Origin: Microbacterium sp. 1S1
GTDB lineage: Bacteria > Actinomycetota > Actinomycetes > Actinomycetales > Microbacteriaceae
Assembly (NCBI RefSeq): GCF_008271365.1
Contig: NZ_CP043430.1
Coordinates: 248,001 to 312,000, forward strand
DNA length: 64,000 nucleotides
Direction of reading: 5' to 3'
This document shows positions 23,370 to 32,067 of the stretch, piece after piece; the stretch's first letter is position 1, and each line of letters begins with the position of its first letter. The notes under the pieces were generated by a model. That model was given only the letters and a program-made list of their open reading frames with translations, was not told where the DNA came from and ran no database searches. The translations under genes were made by a program, and so were the position numbers.

Positions 23370-24092
23370 TCAGGACTCGACGACGCGCCGGAACTCCTCG
23401 CGCGTCGTGCGCAGGTGCGCCCGCATCGCGGCGTCGGCGGCGGCCGCATCGCCCCGGCGCACCGCCTCGAGGATCTCCTCGTGCGCGTGCCAGCTCGACT
23501 CCTTGACGAAATCGAAGCTCATCAGGTCGACGGGCTCGAACATCCGCACCCGTGCCTCCTCCACCGCCTCACGGACGAAGGAGTTGCCGGACGCCTCAGC
23601 GAGCGCGAGATGGAAGTCGGTGTCGGCGATGCGCGACTCCGCCTTGGTCTCTGCCGCCGCCAGATCTCTTTGAGCGCGCGCCATGGTGTCGAGATGGCGC
23701 GTCGTGCGGCGGGTCGCGGCGAGCGCCGCTCCCCCGGACTCCACGATCTCCCGGAACTCGGTGAGGTCGCCGATCTCGGTGGATCGCTGCCGCACCTCCT
23801 CGCGGATCAGCCGAGGATCGAGGGCGGCGTCCTGCACGACGGCCCCGCCCGACGCGCCTCGGGTGATCGCGATCTGACCGCTGCCCTCAAGGATGCGCAG
23901 CGCCTGCCGCAGGGTCTCGCGCGACACCCCCAGCTGCTCGGCCAGGCGGCGCTCCGGAGGCAACCGATCGCCGGGCCGGATGCGGCCGAGCGCCATCTCC
24001 CGACGGAGGTAGCCGGCCACGGCCTGGTACCCGGAGACGGGCTGGAGCGCGGCACGCGAGAAATCGTGCGGCGCGTCATCACGCTCGCCCAT
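23370..24092 (-). CDS. FadR-type GntR transcriptional regulator
   Basis: 240 aa. N-terminal winged helix (RIRPGDRLPPERRLAEQLGVS, core LPPERRLAEQLG; then RETLRQALRILEGSG) and a C-terminal FCD helical sensor domain with the usual Asp/His ligands (DTDFHLALAEASGN; HAHEEILEAVRRGD). Last gene of the amine-utilisation operon, 14 bases after the ALDH gene, and the most likely reader of the dyad upstream of the permease. Confidence 0.9.
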   Translation of the reverse strand: MGERDDAPHDFSRAALQPVSGYQAVAGYLRREMALGRIRPGDRLPPERRLAEQLGVSRETLRQALRILEGSGQIAITRGASGGAVVQDAALDPRLIREEVRQRSTEIGDLTEFREIVESGGAALAATRRTTRHLDTMARAQRDLAAAETKAESRIADTDFHLALAEASGNSFVREAVEEARVRMFEPVDLMSFDFVKESSWHAHEEILEAVRRGDAAAADAAMRAHLRTTREEFRRVVES

Positions 24093-24106
24093 CCATGCTC
24101 CTCCGG

Positions 24107-25549
24107 TCAGAGGGGAAGACCGGGGCGATCCCGCCCCACCACTTGCTTCCCCACGAAGAAGTCAAGCACATCGTCGTCGCCGTGCCCGCCCAGTCCGCTC
24201 GCGCCGAAGAAGCTCTGCGCGGACTCCGGCGACATGTCGAGCACGCTCGTGCCGTTGATCTTGACCTCCCCGGCGAGCAGCCGCGCGCCGAGGGCGGCCG
24301 CCCTCTCCTCGTCGGCACCGAACACGTAGCCCGCGAGTCCCACCTGACCGGTGTTCGCGATCCGCACGGCCTCCTCCTCGTCGTCGTATCCGCCGACCAG
24401 GAGCATCGGACCGAACACCTCGTCGGCGAGACCGGCGCCGTCGAGGACCGCCACGGTAGGTGCGAAGAACCAGCCGGTCTCAGGAACCTGCGAGACGCGG
24501 AGCAGCTCGGCCCCGGCGGTCGCGAGGCGTTCCCGCTGCTCCTCCAGCTCGGCACGCCGGGCGGCGAACGCCACGGGTCCCACCTCGGTCGTGTCGTCCA
24601 GACTGGATCCGAGCGTGCGGCGGGCGAACTCGGCGATCAGCAGATGCGCGAGGTCCGCACGACGCCCACGGTCGACGAGCACCCGGCGCGGCGCCTCGCA
24701 CCACTGGCCGGACAGTTTCAGCACTCCGTCGGCGAGCGCCCTCGCGGCCTGCTCGAGATCGGCGTCCGGGAGCACGACGGCGGCGTTGTTCGATCCGAGC
24801 TCCAGCTGCAGCCGCGCGAACCGCGGCGCGGCTGTCGCGGCGATCGCCCGGCCCGTCGGCGTGGAGCCGGTCATCGAGATCGCCGCGATGCGTTCGTCAG
24901 CGACGAGGGCCCGGCCCACGCCCCCACTGCCCTGCACGAGGTTCACCACCCCGTCCGGGATCCCCACCTCGCGCGCGCCCTCCAGGAGCAGCTGCGCACT
25001 CCAGGGGGAGAACGACGACGGCTTGAGCACCACCGTGGCGCCCGCGGCGAGCGCGAACGCGGTCTTCTTCACGGCCATCGCGCTCGGCGCATTCCACGGC
25101 AGGATGAGGGCCGTCGGGCCCCAAGGCACGCGGTGCAGGTGCACCCCGCCCTGATCAGCCGGGAGCGCCCGCACGTCGCCCACCGCCACCGCCCGGCGGC
25201 CGGCGTCGCGGAGGGTGGCCCCGTTCGCCCCGCCGAACAACCGGGTGACCGCGATCGGCACGCCGCTGTTGAGAGCGTCGAGCCGCGCGACCTCCTCGGC
25301 GCGGTCGTCCAGCCAGGCGGCGAGGGCGTCGAGGGCCGCAGCGCGGTCCTCCGGCGGGAGTCCACGCCACCGCGCGTCGTCATGCGCCTCCTGGGCGGCG
25401 GAGACCGCGCGGTCGACCTGGTCGAGGCTGCTGGACGCGGACGGCTGCAGCGCCTCGCCGGTGTTGGGATCGTGCAGCCAGGTGCCGTCGGCGGCGGGGC
25501 TCGCCTCGGCGACGCCGCCGATCCAGGTGCGCAGGGCGGGGAAGGTCAT
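24107..25549 (-). CDS. Aldehyde dehydrogenase (PuuC-like)
   Basis: 480 aa, a full ALDH. Residues of interest: LILPWNAPSAM for the NAD loop, ELGSNNAAVV carrying the general-base Glu, and SGQWCEAPRR with the catalytic Cys. In puu-type pathways this step oxidises gamma-glutamyl-aminobutyraldehyde or a related aldehyde. It follows the glutamine-synthetase-like gene by one base, so co-translation is likely. The actual aldehyde depends on the unknown amine. Confidence 0.85.
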   Translation of the reverse strand: MTFPALRTWIGGVAEASPAADGTWLHDPNTGEALQPSASSSLDQVDRAVSAAQEAHDDARWRGLPPEDRAAALDALAAWLDDRAEEVARLDALNSGVPIAVTRLFGGANGATLRDAGRRAVAVGDVRALPADQGGVHLHRVPWGPTALILPWNAPSAMAVKKTAFALAAGATVVLKPSSFSPWSAQLLLEGAREVGIPDGVVNLVQGSGGVGRALVADERIAAISMTGSTPTGRAIAATAAPRFARLQLELGSNNAAVVLPDADLEQAARALADGVLKLSGQWCEAPRRVLVDRGRRADLAHLLIAEFARRTLGSSLDDTTEVGPVAFAARRAELEEQRERLATAGAELLRVSQVPETGWFFAPTVAVLDGAGLADEVFGPMLLVGGYDDEEEAVRIANTGQVGLAGYVFGADEERAAALGARLLAGEVKINGTSVLDMSPESAQSFFGASGLGGHGDDDVLDFFVGKQVVGRDRPGLPL

Positions 25550-25550
25550 G

Positions 25551-26924
25551 TCAGATCCGATCGAAGTAGCGGTGCAGGTCCCAGTCGGTCACACGGGACA
25601 GGAACGTGGTCCACTCGTGCTCCAGCAGGATGCGCTGATGCGCGATGAGCTCGGGCTCCAGCAGCTCCTGCACGAGCGGGCTCCGGGCGAACAGCGCCGC
25701 CGCCTGGTACGGGTCGGCTGGCATCGCCCCGTCCCCCGGGAGGTCGTAGGCGCTGCCGCGGACGGGCTCGCCGAGCACCCGCTCCTTCTCGATCCCGTCG
25801 CGAGCGGAGGCGAGCACACCGGTCAGCGCGAAGTACGGGTTGGTGTCGGCGCCGGGCAGCCGGAACTCGAAGCGCAGCGCCGCCGCGGAGTGCCCGACCA
25901 CCCGCACGGTCGTCGTGCGGTTGTCGAAGCCCCACGTGCGGCCGCTGCCCGCCACGTCCGTCGAGTTGCTGCGGCGGTAGGAGTTGACGGTCGGGGCGTA
26001 CCAGGCCATCAGGGCCGGCGCGTGCTCCAGCGCCCCGGCGATCGCGGCGCGCATCCGCCCGCTCAGGCGGTCCCCGGCCTGCTCGTCCCAGAACAGCGCG
26101 GTGCCTTCGTCGTCGATGAACGAGACGTGGATGTGGCACGACGAGCCCGGCTGATCGTTGAGGGGTCGTGCCATGAAGGTCGCCGACATCCCTGCCCGCG
26201 CCGCGGTGTCCCGCACCGCGAGCTTGTACAGCGCGTGCCGGTCGGCCATCTCCAGCGGGTCACCGTACTCGAACGTCATCTCCCACTGTCCGAGGCCCCA
26301 CTCGCTCTGAGCGGCCTCGACGAGGATCCCGCTCGCGCGCAGATCGGAGCGGAGCTTCTGGAAGAACGGCTCGTACAGGTTGCCCTCGTGGATCATGAAG
26401 TCCGACGGGGTGAGGGTCGTCGGGTCGAGGTCGCGGAATCCGGAGCGGCGCAGCTCCCGCGGGTCGTTGCGGAAGAGGTAGAACTCCAGCTCCGTGCCGG
26501 CGAGCGGAGTGAGCCCGAGGCCGCGGAGCCGCGCGAGCTCCTGCTTCAGGATCACCCGCGGCGACAGCGGCATCGGCTCGTGCGTGTGCACGTCGACGGG
26601 GTCTGCGAGACAGATCGCGACGCCGTCGAGCCAGGCCGCGGGGCGCAGCGTGTCCAGGTCGGGGATGAGTGTCACGTCGGGCACGCCGTTGTGCATGCCG
26701 CACAGCGCGAACCGGTTCTGATCGATGAGTTCGAGCCCCTGATCGATGTCCCAGGCCCACGCGCAGGTGCAGATGTCCACGCCGTTCGCGACGACACGGC
26801 CGAAGCCCTCGACGGGGATGCGCCGACCGACCAGCCGCCCCTGCAGGTCGGGCGTGGCCACGATCACGGTCCGGATCCCCGCGGCCTCCAGTTCGTCCGG
26901 CGCGAGGCGCACGTCGTCGATCAT
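25551..26924 (-). CDS. Glutamine-synthetase-like gamma-glutamyl-amine ligase (PuuA-like)
   Basis: 457 aa. GlnA fold: AGTELEFYLF, the SSCHIHVS nucleotide and glutamate site, and FEFRLPGADTNPYFAL. The N-terminal beta-grasp is GRLVGRRIPVEGF. Lacks the Tyr adenylylation loop of GlnA-I and fits gamma-glutamylputrescine synthetase-type ligases, which couple glutamate to an amine with ATP. The ATG overlaps the stop of the SDR gene (ATGA). Placed between PuuD-like hydrolase/SDR and ALDH in the operon. Substrate amine not determined. Confidence 0.85.
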   Translation of the reverse strand: MIDDVRLAPDELEAAGIRTVIVATPDLQGRLVGRRIPVEGFGRVVANGVDICTCAWAWDIDQGLELIDQNRFALCGMHNGVPDVTLIPDLDTLRPAAWLDGVAICLADPVDVHTHEPMPLSPRVILKQELARLRGLGLTPLAGTELEFYLFRNDPRELRRSGFRDLDPTTLTPSDFMIHEGNLYEPFFQKLRSDLRASGILVEAAQSEWGLGQWEMTFEYGDPLEMADRHALYKLAVRDTAARAGMSATFMARPLNDQPGSSCHIHVSFIDDEGTALFWDEQAGDRLSGRMRAAIAGALEHAPALMAWYAPTVNSYRRSNSTDVAGSGRTWGFDNRTTTVRVVGHSAAALRFEFRLPGADTNPYFALTGVLASARDGIEKERVLGEPVRGSAYDLPGDGAMPADPYQAAALFARSPLVQELLEPELIAHQRILLEHEWTTFLSRVTDWDLHRYFDRI

Positions 26925-27685
26925 CGCGTCAGCCACCCTCCGTCGACGGGGAGCTGGATGCCGTCGATCCAAGACGCCTCGTCACTCAGCAGCCAGGAGA
27001 CGGCCGCCGCGATGTCGGCCGGAAGGCCCACGCGCGGCACCAGCAGCCGCTGCTTCATGAACTCCAGGGCCTCCGCGCTGGTGACGCTCTCATAGTCGAA
27101 GAAGTCGGTCGCGATCGGGCCGGGGGCGACGCAGTTGACGCGGATGTTCTTCGCCGCGAGCTCGACCGCGAGTGCCTTGGTGAGCATCGGGACGCCGCCC
27201 TTGCTCGCGTTGTAGTGCGGCTGCGCGGTGCCGGTGCTGGTGACGACGACCAGTGCCTCGACCGTGGAGAGGTTGACGATGGCGCCGCCACCCGACTCCG
27301 CGATAAGGGGGGCGACCTCCTGCGCGACGAGGAACTGCCCCTTGAGGTTGATGTCGAAGACGAAGTTCCACGCCTCCTCGGTCAGCGTCTCGAACGAGTG
27401 CTCGGTCACCACACCGGCATTGTTCACCAGCAGGTGCAAGGCTCCCCACGCCTCCCGCGCGGTCGCGACGGCGGCACGGATCTGCTCCCGCGAGCGCACG
27501 TCGACGACGGCGGACAACGCGGTGCCCCCGGCCTCCTCGATGAGCCGGACGGTCTCGGCCGCCCCCTCCGCCGAGACGTCGGTGACGAGGACGCGGGCGC
27601 CCTCGCTCGCCAGACGGAGGGCCGTCTCCCGGCCGATCCCGGAGCCTGCACCGGTGATGAAGGCGTTCTTCCCTGTGTGTCGCAT
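26921..27685 (-). CDS. Short-chain dehydrogenase/reductase of the amine operon
   Basis: 254 aa, classical SDR: TGAGSGIG (residues 11-18), NNAGVV, the catalytic Ser in NLSTVEAL and YNASKGGV with the Tyr-x3-Lys pair. SD AGGAG precedes the ATG. In the canonical puu pathway the step after ligation uses an FAD oxidase, PuuB. No such gene is present here, and this SDR occupies that place in the operon, so it might oxidise an alcohol or amine-derived intermediate. That role is inference. Confidence 0.82.
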   Translation of the reverse strand: MRHTGKNAFITGAGSGIGRETALRLASEGARVLVTDVSAEGAAETVRLIEEAGGTALSAVVDVRSREQIRAAVATAREAWGALHLLVNNAGVVTEHSFETLTEEAWNFVFDINLKGQFLVAQEVAPLIAESGGGAIVNLSTVEALVVVTSTGTAQPHYNASKGGVPMLTKALAVELAAKNIRVNCVAPGPIATDFFDYESVTSAEALEFMKQRLLVPRVGLPADIAAAVSWLLSDEASWIDGIQLPVDGGWLTR

Positions 27686-27719
27686 GTCGTTCTCCTTGTC
27701 GTCCGTCAGGGGTGGGCGC

Positions 27720-28502
27720 TCAGACGGCGCCCTGCGAGATGGCGGTGTCCGCGGGTGCGGGATCCGCGGTGCGGGCGGCGGCCCGGCCGACCAGCCAGTC
27801 GAAGACCGGATCGCCCCCGAACGTCTCGGGGTGCCACTGCACGCCGACGGCCGGAAGGCCTTCCAGCTCGATCGCCTCGACCACGCCGTCCGAGGCCCAT
27901 CCGGTCACGACGACACCGTCGCCCGGCACGTCGACGGCCTGATGGTGGAACGAGTTCACACGGGTGCTCTCGCCGTAGAGGCCGTTGACCACGCTGCCGG
28001 CGGCCGTACGCACCTCGTGCACACGGTGCGCCCGCGGGTAGGCGTAGGACCCGTGGGACTCGCCCTCGCCGGCCGCGAGGTGCTGGTGCAGCGTCCCGCC
28101 GCGGACCACGTTGAGCAGCTGGGCGCCCCGGCAGACCCCGAGCAGCGGGACCGCGCGGGCCAGAGCCGCGAGGATGAGGCCCGACTCGAACTCGTCGCGC
28201 GCCGGATCGACGAGCGGCGTGAACGGCCCAGGAGTCTGCCCGTAGCGGCGCGGGTCCACGTCGTCTCCCCCGACGATGACGACGCCGTCGAGACGGTCCA
28301 CGAGCTCGGCGGGGGCAGCATCCATGGGCAGGTGCACGGGCAGGCCGCCGGCCCGCAGCACCGAGGTCGCGTACTCGCTGAGGTACGCCTCCAACGGGGC
28401 GTCGGCGAAGCCGGAGGGGGCTCCGATCGCGGCGCCGCTCGTGCGTCGTCCGGAGATGCCGATGAGGGGGCGGGGTGGGGCGGAGAGGCTGATGATGTCC
28501 AT
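27720..28502 (-). CDS. Gamma-glutamyl-GABA hydrolase-like class I glutamine amidotransferase (PuuD-like)
   Basis: 260 aa, peptidase C26 family. The nucleophile elbow is LLGVCRGAQLLN (Cys), and VGVQWHPE supplies the catalytic His and Glu. VGGDDVDPRRYG forms the oxyanion-side loop. Such enzymes remove the gamma-glutamyl group at the end of the glutamylated-amine route. Sits between the permease and the SDR gene on one transcript. Confidence 0.88.
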   Translation of the reverse strand: MDIISLSAPPRPLIGISGRRTSGAAIGAPSGFADAPLEAYLSEYATSVLRAGGLPVHLPMDAAPAELVDRLDGVVIVGGDDVDPRRYGQTPGPFTPLVDPARDEFESGLILAALARAVPLLGVCRGAQLLNVVRGGTLHQHLAAGEGESHGSYAYPRAHRVHEVRTAAGSVVNGLYGESTRVNSFHHQAVDVPGDGVVVTGWASDGVVEAIELEGLPAVGVQWHPETFGGDPVFDWLVGRAAARTADPAPADTAISQGAV

Positions 28503-28516
28503 CCTTCGTCTCGGGG

Positions 28517-30001
28517 TCAGGCGTTCTCGTCGAAGCGACGCATGATCTGCGCGTAGGCCTCGGGGGTCTTCGCACGCATCACGGCGGCCTGGACCAGCCC
28601 GATGACCGGGGCGATCACGACGACGGCGACGAGCGTGATGCTGATCGGCCCCCAGGCGGGGTTGCCGTCGGCGTCGACGTCGCTCACCAGGAGCGGGAAG
28701 TTCGCCGCGATGAGCAGGGCCGACACCGCGAGTCCGACGAAGCCGAGACCGGGCGCGATGACGGTGTGCCACGGGCTGCGGAGCTCCCGGGTGCGGGCGA
28801 AGTAGACGATCACCGCGAGGCACGTCACCGCCATGAGGATGACGATCGCGAGCGTGCCGATCCCCGCGAACCAGGAGAAGATGTTCTCCGGCGCGAAGCC
28901 GAGGACGGCGAGCAGGGCGATCGCCAGTCCCGACGTCGACACCTGCACGAGCGAGGCGACGTGCGGCGATCCGTGCCGGGTGTGCACGGTGCCGAGCCGG
29001 TCGGGGAGCACGCGGGCGTTGGCCATCGCGTGGTGGTAGCGGGTGAGCACGTTGTGCAGCGAGAGGACCGCGGCGAACATGCTGCCGAGGAACAGCAGGG
29101 CGACCGCGATCGAACCGACCGGTCCGAGGTACTGCTCGGTGACCCGGGCGATGAGCGTGGTCGGGTCGGCCGCGGCCTCCTCGATGATCGCCTCCTCCCC
29201 CACCCCGACGACGACCGTCCAGGCCGCGAAGGCGTAGAACACGCCGATCACGATGGCGGACGCATACGTGGCCCGCGGGATCGTCCGCTCCGGCTGTCGC
29301 ACCTCGTCGCGGTACACGACGGTCGACTCGAACCCGATGAAGCTCGCGATCGCGAACATCAGCCCGAGCGCGGGGGCCCCGGAGAGCACGTTCTGCAGGA
29401 GGAACGAACCGAAGGTCACGCCCTCGGCTCCCCCGGTCACGAGGATCACCACCCCGAGGAGCAGGACGATGCCGATCTCGGCCAGCAGCACCACGACGAG
29501 GACGCGCGAGCTGAGTTCGATCTGCCGGTAGCCGAGCGCCCCGACGAGGGCCACGGAGGCGAGGGTCAGCAGCCACCATGGGATCTCCGGCCCGCCGAGG
29601 AGCACGACGCTGGAGCTGATGGTCGCGCCGAGGTAGGAGAACACCGCGATCTGCACCGTCGTGTAGCAGACGAGGGCGAGGTAGGCCGTCGCCAGGCCCG
29701 GCGTGCGGCCGAGCCCGTGAGTCGCGAAGACGAAGAACGACCCGGCGCGCGGGAGGTACCGGCTCATGGCGGTGAGCCCCACGGAGAACAGCAGCAGGAT
29801 CACCGTGGCCACGAGGAACATGACCGGGAATCCGATGCCGTTGCCCACGAGGAAACCGATCGGCACCAGACCGCCGACCACCGTGAGCGGCGCGGCGGCC
29901 GCGATCACCATGAAGGTGACGGCGACAGCGCCGAGGTTGCCGCGGAGCGTGCGCTCGCGGTGCTGTCCTGCGGACGGCGACGTCGTTGTCGAAGCATCCA
30001 T
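28517..30001 (-). CDS. APC-superfamily amino acid or polyamine permease
   Basis: 494 aa, 12 predicted membrane helices. The helix 1 signature (GGLVPIGFLVGNGIGFP) and helix 6 unwound region (FIGFESTVVYRDEVRQPERTIPRA, Glu in FESTV) fit the APC family. First gene of the operon, so the presumed importer of its substrate. The promoter region carries a perfect ten-base inverted repeat. AAAGGA lies upstream of the ATG. Confidence 0.87.
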   Translation of the reverse strand: MDASTTTSPSAGQHRERTLRGNLGAVAVTFMVIAAAAPLTVVGGLVPIGFLVGNGIGFPVMFLVATVILLLFSVGLTAMSRYLPRAGSFFVFATHGLGRTPGLATAYLALVCYTTVQIAVFSYLGATISSSVVLLGGPEIPWWLLTLASVALVGALGYRQIELSSRVLVVVLLAEIGIVLLLGVVILVTGGAEGVTFGSFLLQNVLSGAPALGLMFAIASFIGFESTVVYRDEVRQPERTIPRATYASAIVIGVFYAFAAWTVVVGVGEEAIIEEAAADPTTLIARVTEQYLGPVGSIAVALLFLGSMFAAVLSLHNVLTRYHHAMANARVLPDRLGTVHTRHGSPHVASLVQVSTSGLAIALLAVLGFAPENIFSWFAGIGTLAIVILMAVTCLAVIVYFARTRELRSPWHTVIAPGLGFVGLAVSALLIAANFPLLVSDVDADGNPAWGPISITLVAVVVIAPVIGLVQAAVMRAKTPEAYAQIMRRFDENA

Positions 30002-30023
30002 GTCGAAGCATCCTTTGCCGATT

Positions 30024-30056
30024 GGACTAATGGTCTAAGTTCTAGCCCATTAGTCC
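30024..30056. promoter_or_regulatory. Operator dyad upstream of the amine operon
   Basis: Perfect inverted repeat GGACTAATGG-N13-CCATTAGTCC in the AT-rich region before the permease. A second overlapping palindrome, TTnGACnA...TnGTCnAA, covers the left arm. Likely bound by the FadR-type regulator at the end of the operon. Confidence 0.65.
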
Positions 30057-30090
30057 TGACCCGCACAAGGGGTTCTCCCGATCACGTCTG

Positions 30091-30153
30091 CGAGACCCCG
30101 ACACGTCGCCCACACCCCGACTCGCCTGCGCGCGCAAACGAGTCGGGGTCTCG
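30091..30153. repeat. Inverted-repeat element, family B, copy 2
   Basis: Perfect 12-base outer arms CGAGACCCCGAC and GTCGGGGTCTCG, with a nested perfect hairpin CCCCGACTCG / CGAGTCGGGG inside. Same outer core as copy 1 at 23266. It lies just downstream of the Nudix-like gene and may act as its terminator. Confidence 0.7.
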
Positions 30154-30182
30154 GCGGGACCCCGGGGGCTCGGGGAGCGACG

Positions 30183-30788
30183 TCAGCGGAGGAGGCCGAG
30201 GCTGGCGAGCGCGTGCCGGATGAGGGTGCCGCGGCCGCCCTCCATCTCGGCGGCGACGGCATCGGAGGCAGCGGCCTCCGGCGAGAACCAGGTCACCTCG
30301 AGGGCGTCCTGACGCGGCTCGCACGTCCCGGTCACGGGCACCACGAAGGCGAGGGACACCGCATGCTGCCGGTCGTCGTGATAGGCGCTCACGCCGGGGA
30401 TCGGGAAGTACTCGGCCACCGTGAACGGCAGCGGCTGCGGCGGCAGGAGCGGAAAGGCCATGGGACCGAGGTCGTTCTCGACGTGGCGGAACAGCGCGTC
30501 GCGGATCGTCTCCCCGAAGCGCACGCGGCCGGACACGATCGTGCGGGTGATCTCGCCGAGCGGGGTGGACCGCAGCAGCACGCCGATCTCGGTGACCTGA
30601 CCGGAGCCGTCCGTTCGCACCGGGATCGCCTCGACGTAGAGCATCGGCAGGTGACGCCGCGCCTCCTCCAGCTCGACGTCGCTCAGCCAACCGGGGTTCG
30701 CGTCGGGCACGGGCGGGTTCGCGTCACGGAACGAACCGAGGCCCTCGTCGTCGGGCTCCGGCTCCGGATCGGGTGTGCGCACCGCCAT
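30183..30788 (-). CDS. DUF4916-type Nudix-fold protein with a degenerate Nudix box
   Basis: 201 aa. The Nudix fold is recognisable (GRVRFGETIRDALFRHVEND, i.e. G-x5-E-x7-R), but the REUxEE catalytic core reads RHVEND: the first Glu is His and the last two are Asn-Asp. Metal-dependent hydrolase activity is therefore doubtful and a binding role possible. DUF4916 is the family that fits the rest (GWLSDVELEEARRHLPMLYVEAI). A GGAGG lies next to the ATG. Alone on its transcript. Confidence 0.72.
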   Translation of the reverse strand: MAVRTPDPEPEPDDEGLGSFRDANPPVPDANPGWLSDVELEEARRHLPMLYVEAIPVRTDGSGQVTEIGVLLRSTPLGEITRTIVSGRVRFGETIRDALFRHVENDLGPMAFPLLPPQPLPFTVAEYFPIPGVSAYHDDRQHAVSLAFVVPVTGTCEPRQDALEVTWFSPEAAASDAVAAEMEGGRGTLIRHALASLGLLR

Positions 30789-30854
30789 GCCTCCTTTCTA
30801 CCAGCCGTCCGTGCCGATGGGCAGCACCGCCGCGAGGCCTGGAAGGATGACGGT

Positions 30855-31535
30855 GTGACCGAGAACCTGACGATCGACGCCGCCGCCACGCGCTGGTCCC
30901 GTGCCGCGGACACCGGGCTCCCGCTGCTCGTGCTGCTGCACGGCTACGGCGCGGACGAGCACGACCTCTTCGGCCTCGTCCCCTACCTGCCGTCCGGGAT
31001 AACGGTGGCCTCCGTCGCCGCGCCCCTCGCGCCCCCGTGGCCGACGCCCGGCCGCTCGTGGTACCCGATCGAAGGGCTCGACGGCCGCAGCTCCGACTCC
31101 GTCACCCGTGCGGCGGAGGCGTTCCTGCGCTGGCTCGACGAGGCGGCGGCCGAGGCTCCGTCCGTGGCGCTGCTCGGGTTCTCCCAAGGCGCCGCGGTGT
31201 CGTTGCAGGCCCTCCGGCTCGCTCCCGAGCGGTTCGGCGCGGTCGTGGCGCTGAGTGGGTACGCCGCCCCGGACGCCCTTCCCGGCGATGCACACCTCGC
31301 GGAGGTCAGCCCACCGGTCTTCTGGGGCCGCGGCACCCACGACGACGTCATCCCCGCACCGCTGATCGCGCACACCGCGCAGTGGCTCCCCGCGCACACG
31401 ACGCTCTCCGGTCGGGTCTACAGCGGCCTGACCCACAGCATCTCCGAGGAGGAGCTCGGCGACGTGCACCGCTTCCTCATGACCTGGGTCGAGGGGGTCG
31501 GCCGGGATCAGGCCGACGGCTCTCGCCCGTCCTGA
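30855..31535 (+). CDS. Alpha/beta-hydrolase of the phospholipase/carboxylesterase type
   Basis: 226 aa. LLHGYGADEHD gives the oxyanion loop, LLGFSQGAAVS the GxSxG nucleophile elbow, HDDVIP the Asp and YSGLTHSIS the His of the triad. This matches the abhydrolase_2 family (esterases acting on short-chain or phospholipid esters). The GTG at 30855 is chosen for GGAAGGA upstream and because the family starts there. The 3' end overlaps the convergent small membrane gene by 28 bases. Confidence 0.87.
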   Translation: MTENLTIDAAATRWSRAADTGLPLLVLLHGYGADEHDLFGLVPYLPSGITVASVAAPLAPPWPTPGRSWYPIEGLDGRSSDSVTRAAEAFLRWLDEAAAEAPSVALLGFSQGAAVSLQALRLAPERFGAVVALSGYAAPDALPGDAHLAEVSPPVFWGRGTHDDVIPAPLIAHTAQWLPAHTTLSGRVYSGLTHSISEEELGDVHRFLMTWVEGVGRDQADGSRPS

Positions 31536-31783
31536 GCGCCACCGTCGGAATCCGGGTCGACGGCGCCATCGGCGTCCTCCGATCCGTCCGCGGTGCCGCC
31601 CCCGGAGCCGCGGAAGGCCACGGACAGCGGGATGCCGATGGAGATCCCGATGGCCAGACCGAGGACCCAGTTGTTCAGTGCCATCCCCGTCGAGACGCCG
31701 ATGGCCACGCCGAGCGCGAGACCGATGCCGAGGCCCGTCCGCGCGCGCATCTCGTCGGGACTGGGGGTGCCGTCGTCTGCCAT
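31508..31783 (-). CDS. Small glycine-rich membrane protein
   Basis: 91 aa. A short hydrophilic N-terminus, a hydrophobic core of two Gly-rich segments (GIGLALGVAIGVSTGMAL and VLGLAIGISIGIPLSVAF), then an acidic tail. The twin GxxxG-like pattern resembles small actinobacterial proteins of unknown role. GGAGG lies three bases before the ATG, and TACCGT is at the right distance for a leaderless promoter. Confidence 0.65.
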   Translation of the reverse strand: MADDGTPSPDEMRARTGLGIGLALGVAIGVSTGMALNNWVLGLAIGISIGIPLSVAFRGSGGGTADGSEDADGAVDPDSDGGAQDGREPSA

Positions 31784-31835
31784 GCCTCCACGGTAGGAGC
31801 CGCCGAGCGGCCTCGCATCCCCCGCGCGACGGACT

Positions 31836-31875
31836 CGCGACACGCCCGGGAGTTGCGTGACGCGACACGCCCGGG
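31836..31875 (+). repeat. Direct repeat in the ABC-F promoter
   Basis: CGCGACACGCCCGGG occurs at 31836-31850 and again, identical, at 31861-31875, a 25-base period. The second copy fills the spacer of the promoter that follows. Candidate tandem regulator sites. Confidence 0.6.
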
Positions 31876-31881
31876 TATCGT
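31853..31881 (+). promoter_or_regulatory. Promoter of the ABC-F gene with a long leader
   Basis: TTGCGT, 17 bases, TATCGT. The expected transcript starts near 31888, so the leader before the ABC-F ATG is about 180 bases. Long leaders often attenuate antibiotic-responsive ABC-F genes. A seven-codon frame (GTG at 31900, TGA ending 31923) lies at the leader start but has no ribosome site. The rest of the gap 31784-32067 shows only an ATCGTCG...CGACGAT dyad. Confidence 0.5.
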
Positions 31882-32067
31882 CGTGGCGTCCTGTCCGCCG
31901 TGTCTGGAAGTCCTTTGATCTGAATCGTCGCCTCCGCGCCCCTCTTCTCGCGCGCTGACCCGACGATCGCCGACTCCCCGGCAGACGCTCTCCTCTGTTC
32001 CCCGTGACTCCACGGCCCAGCAGGGACTCGGTGTCAGTGCACCCTCGCACTCGACAGGAGACACCCC

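Noticed and set aside
20669..23449. 926-codon minus-strand frame covering the MFS gene and the antisense of ltaE
   Set aside because: Only the part below 22111 looks like protein; the rest is the high-GC shadow of threonine aldolase.
25515..25648. Plus-strand frame over the aldehyde dehydrogenase and GS-like genes
   Set aside because: Long open frames on the plus strand here are reverse-strand shadows of two well-supported enzymes.
31900..31923. Seven-codon leader peptide gene before the ABC-F gene
   Set aside because: No ribosome site and very short; kept only as a remark in the promoter entry.
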